The notes under the pieces were generated by a model. The model worked only from the letters and a program-made list of their open reading frames with translations, was not told the DNA's origin and ran no database searches. A stretch of 7,070 nucleotides of DNA from contig JAQNCU010000147.1 of NCBI GenBank assembly GCA_029077775.1, positions 1 to 7,070 on the forward strand. Reading direction: 5' to 3'. Below, piece after piece: positions 5,600-7,070 of the stretch. This stretch comes from Acidocella sp. (lineage in GTDB: Bacteria; Pseudomonadota; Alphaproteobacteria; Acetobacterales; Acetobacteraceae). The position numbers and the translations under genes are program-made. Every line of letters begins with the position of its first letter. Position 1 is the stretch's first letter.

Positions 5600-7070
5600 T
5601 GCCGCCGCGCACACCCCTGCTGGACCGGGTTAAAATACCGGCCGATATGCGTAACCTGTCGGGCGAGCAACTGCGGCAACTGGCCGATGAATTGCGTGCC
5701 GAGACCATCGACACCGTGTCGGTGACCGGCGGGCATCTGGGCTCGTCGCTGGGCGTGGTTGAACTGACGGTGGCGATCCATGCGGTGTTCGACACGCCCC
5801 GGGACAGGCTGATCTGGGATGTCGGGCACCAGACCTATCCGCATAAAATCCTCACCGGGCGGCGGGACCGGATCCGCACATTGCGCCAGCCGGGCGGGTT
5901 GTCGGGTTTTACCCGGCGCTCTGAGAGCGAATATGACCCGTTCGGCGCGGCGCATTCCAGCACCTCCATCTCCGCCGGGCTGGGCATGGCGGTGGCGCGG
6001 GATTTGAAACGGGCGCGCGACGCGCATGCGCCCGACCCGCATGTGATTGCCGTGATTGGCGACGGCGCGATGAGCGCCGGCATGGCGTACGAGGACATGA
6101 ACAATGCCGGGGCACTGAAATCCCGCCTGATCGTCATTCTGAACGATAACGACATGTCGATTGCGCCGCCGGTGGGGGCGATGAGCGCCTACCTGACGCG
6201 GCTGCTATCCTCGCGCAAGTTTTTGAGCCTGCGCGACTTCGCCTCTCGCATGGCCAAGCATTTCCCGCTGGGGCTGGATAAGACCGCCAAACGCGCCGAG
6301 GAATATGTGCGCGGCATGCTGAATGGCGGCACGCTGTTCGAGGAGCTGGGGTTTTATTATGTGGGCCCGATCGACGGGCACAACCTGGACCATTTGCTGC
6401 CGGTGCTGCGCAATTTGCGCGACGCCGATTATCAGGGGCCGTTTCTGCTGCATGTGATCACGCAGAAGGGGCATGGCTACGCGCCGGCGGAAGCCTCGGC
6501 CGACAAATACCATGCGGTTAGTCGGTTCAATGTGGTGAATGGCGAGCAGGCCAAGGCACCACCCGGCCCGCCGAGCTATACGCGGGTATTCGCCGATAGT
6601 TTGATTGCCGCGGCCAAGACCGACCCGGCGATTGTGGCCGTGACCGCTGCCATGCCTTCCGGCACCGGGCTGGACCGGTTTGCGCGGGCTTTTCCCGACC
6701 GGTGCTTCGATGTGGGGATAGCCGAGCAGCATGCGGTGACGTTTGCCGCCGGGATGGCGACCGAGGGGCTGAAACCGTTCTGCGCGATTTATTCCACCTT
6801 TTTGCAGCGGGCCTACGACCAGGTGGTGCATGACGTAGCGATACAGAAGCTGCCGGTGCGCTTTGCCATGGACCGGGCCGGATTGGTGGGCGCCGATGGC
6901 GCGACCCATGCGGGCAGCTTCGACCTGGCCTTTCTGGGCTGCCTGCCGGGCATGGTGATCATGGCACCGTCGGATGAGGCGGAGCTGATGCATATGGTGG
7001 CGATGGCAGCGGCGATCGATGATGGGCCGAGCGCGCTACGCTACCCGCGCGGAGAGGGCACCGGCGTGAT
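5599..7070 (+). CDS. dxs: Dxs, 1-deoxy-D-xylulose-5-phosphate synthase (C-terminus outside window)
   Basis: Dxs condenses pyruvate and glyceraldehyde 3-phosphate, with loss of CO2, to 1-deoxy-D-xylulose 5-phosphate, the entry step of the MEP pathway, using thiamine diphosphate. The first 490 codons are present with no stop or frameshift; the family is usually about 620-660 residues, so roughly the last quarter lies beyond the window. Motifs: GGHLGSSLGVVEL (H46), DVGHQTYPHK (H77), GDGAMSAGMAYEDMNNAG (thiamine-diphosphate/Mg motif from G154), AEQHAVT (375-381, with E376 activating the cofactor) and DRAGLVGADGATHAG (from D425, H437). The N-terminus MPPRTPLLDRV fits the usual start. GGGGTGA (5585-5591) is the likely ribosome binding site. 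Located divergently from ispH, it places the first and last MEP enzymes side by side. Confidence 0.97.
   Translation, partial: MPPRTPLLDRVKIPADMRNLSGEQLRQLADELRAETIDTVSVTGGHLGSSLGVVELTVAIHAVFDTPRDRLIWDVGHQTYPHKILTGRRDRIRTLRQPGGLSGFTRRSESEYDPFGAAHSSTSISAGLGMAVARDLKRARDAHAPDPHVIAVIGDGAMSAGMAYEDMNNAGALKSRLIVILNDNDMSIAPPVGAMSAYLTRLLSSRKFLSLRDFASRMAKHFPLGLDKTAKRAEEYVRGMLNGGTLFEELGFYYVGPIDGHNLDHLLPVLRNLRDADYQGPFLLHVITQKGHGYAPAEASADKYHAVSRFNVVNGEQAKAPPGPPSYTRVFADSLIAAAKTDPAIVAVTAAMPSGTGLDRFARAFPDRCFDVGIAEQHAVTFAAGMATEGLKPFCAIYSTFLQRAYDQVVHDVAIQKLPVRFAMDRAGLVGADGATHAGSFDLAFLGCLPGMVIMAPSDEAELMHMVAMAAAIDDGPSALRYPRGEGTGV

Noticed and set aside
6205..6993. 262-codon minus-strand ORF antisense to dxs
   Set aside because: It is the mirror of the Dxs catalytic region, with His/Arg/Gly-rich composition typical of shadow frames, and no plausible protein family.

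Overview
This window looks like chromosomal DNA from an alphaproteobacterium. Acetobacteraceae or a related acid-tolerant heterotroph is my best guess. That guess rests on the hopanoid and MEP-isoprenoid gene content, the GC-rich codon use and the overall character of the proteins; I could not run a search. I see no insertion sequence, phage gene, tRNA, rRNA or CRISPR array. The identifiable proteins all fall in known families.

Layout: (1) Positions 1-193, minus strand: the start of a gene for a small membrane-anchored protein, cut by the window edge. (2) Positions 194-606: an AT-richer divergent intergenic region with a GC-rich inverted repeat and a possible promoter. (3) Positions 607-3022, plus strand: an iron-dependent (group III) alcohol dehydrogenase, a Dps-type ferritin-like protein with an altered ferroxidase centre, and HpnG, the hopanoid-associated nucleoside phosphorylase. 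Dps and hpnG are 36 bases apart and are probably co-transcribed. (4) Positions 3170-5289, minus strand: a two-gene operon, ispH then hpnH, convergent with hpnG. (5) Positions 5290-5598: a divergent regulatory region with a direct repeat, a possible leader peptide and a hairpin. (6) Positions 5599-7070, plus strand: the first 490 codons of dxs, running off the window.

The functional theme is hopanoid synthesis and its isoprenoid supply. Dxs catalyses the first step of the MEP pathway and IspH the last, giving IPP and DMAPP for squalene and hopene. HpnH, a radical SAM enzyme, adds 5'-deoxyadenosine to diploptene to make adenosylhopane. HpnG removes adenine from that product on the way to ribosylhopane and bacteriohopanetetrol. 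So the window holds the entry and exit enzymes of the precursor pathway and the first two steps of hopanoid side-chain extension.

The points most worth a second look are: the Dps protein, which lacks two of the usual five ferroxidase ligands; the dxs/ispH control region, with a candidate Trp-rich leader ORF running into a stem-loop and a stop/start overlap at dxs; and the convergent arrangement of the consecutive pathway genes hpnG and hpnH. I found no convincing evidence for a wholly new system.
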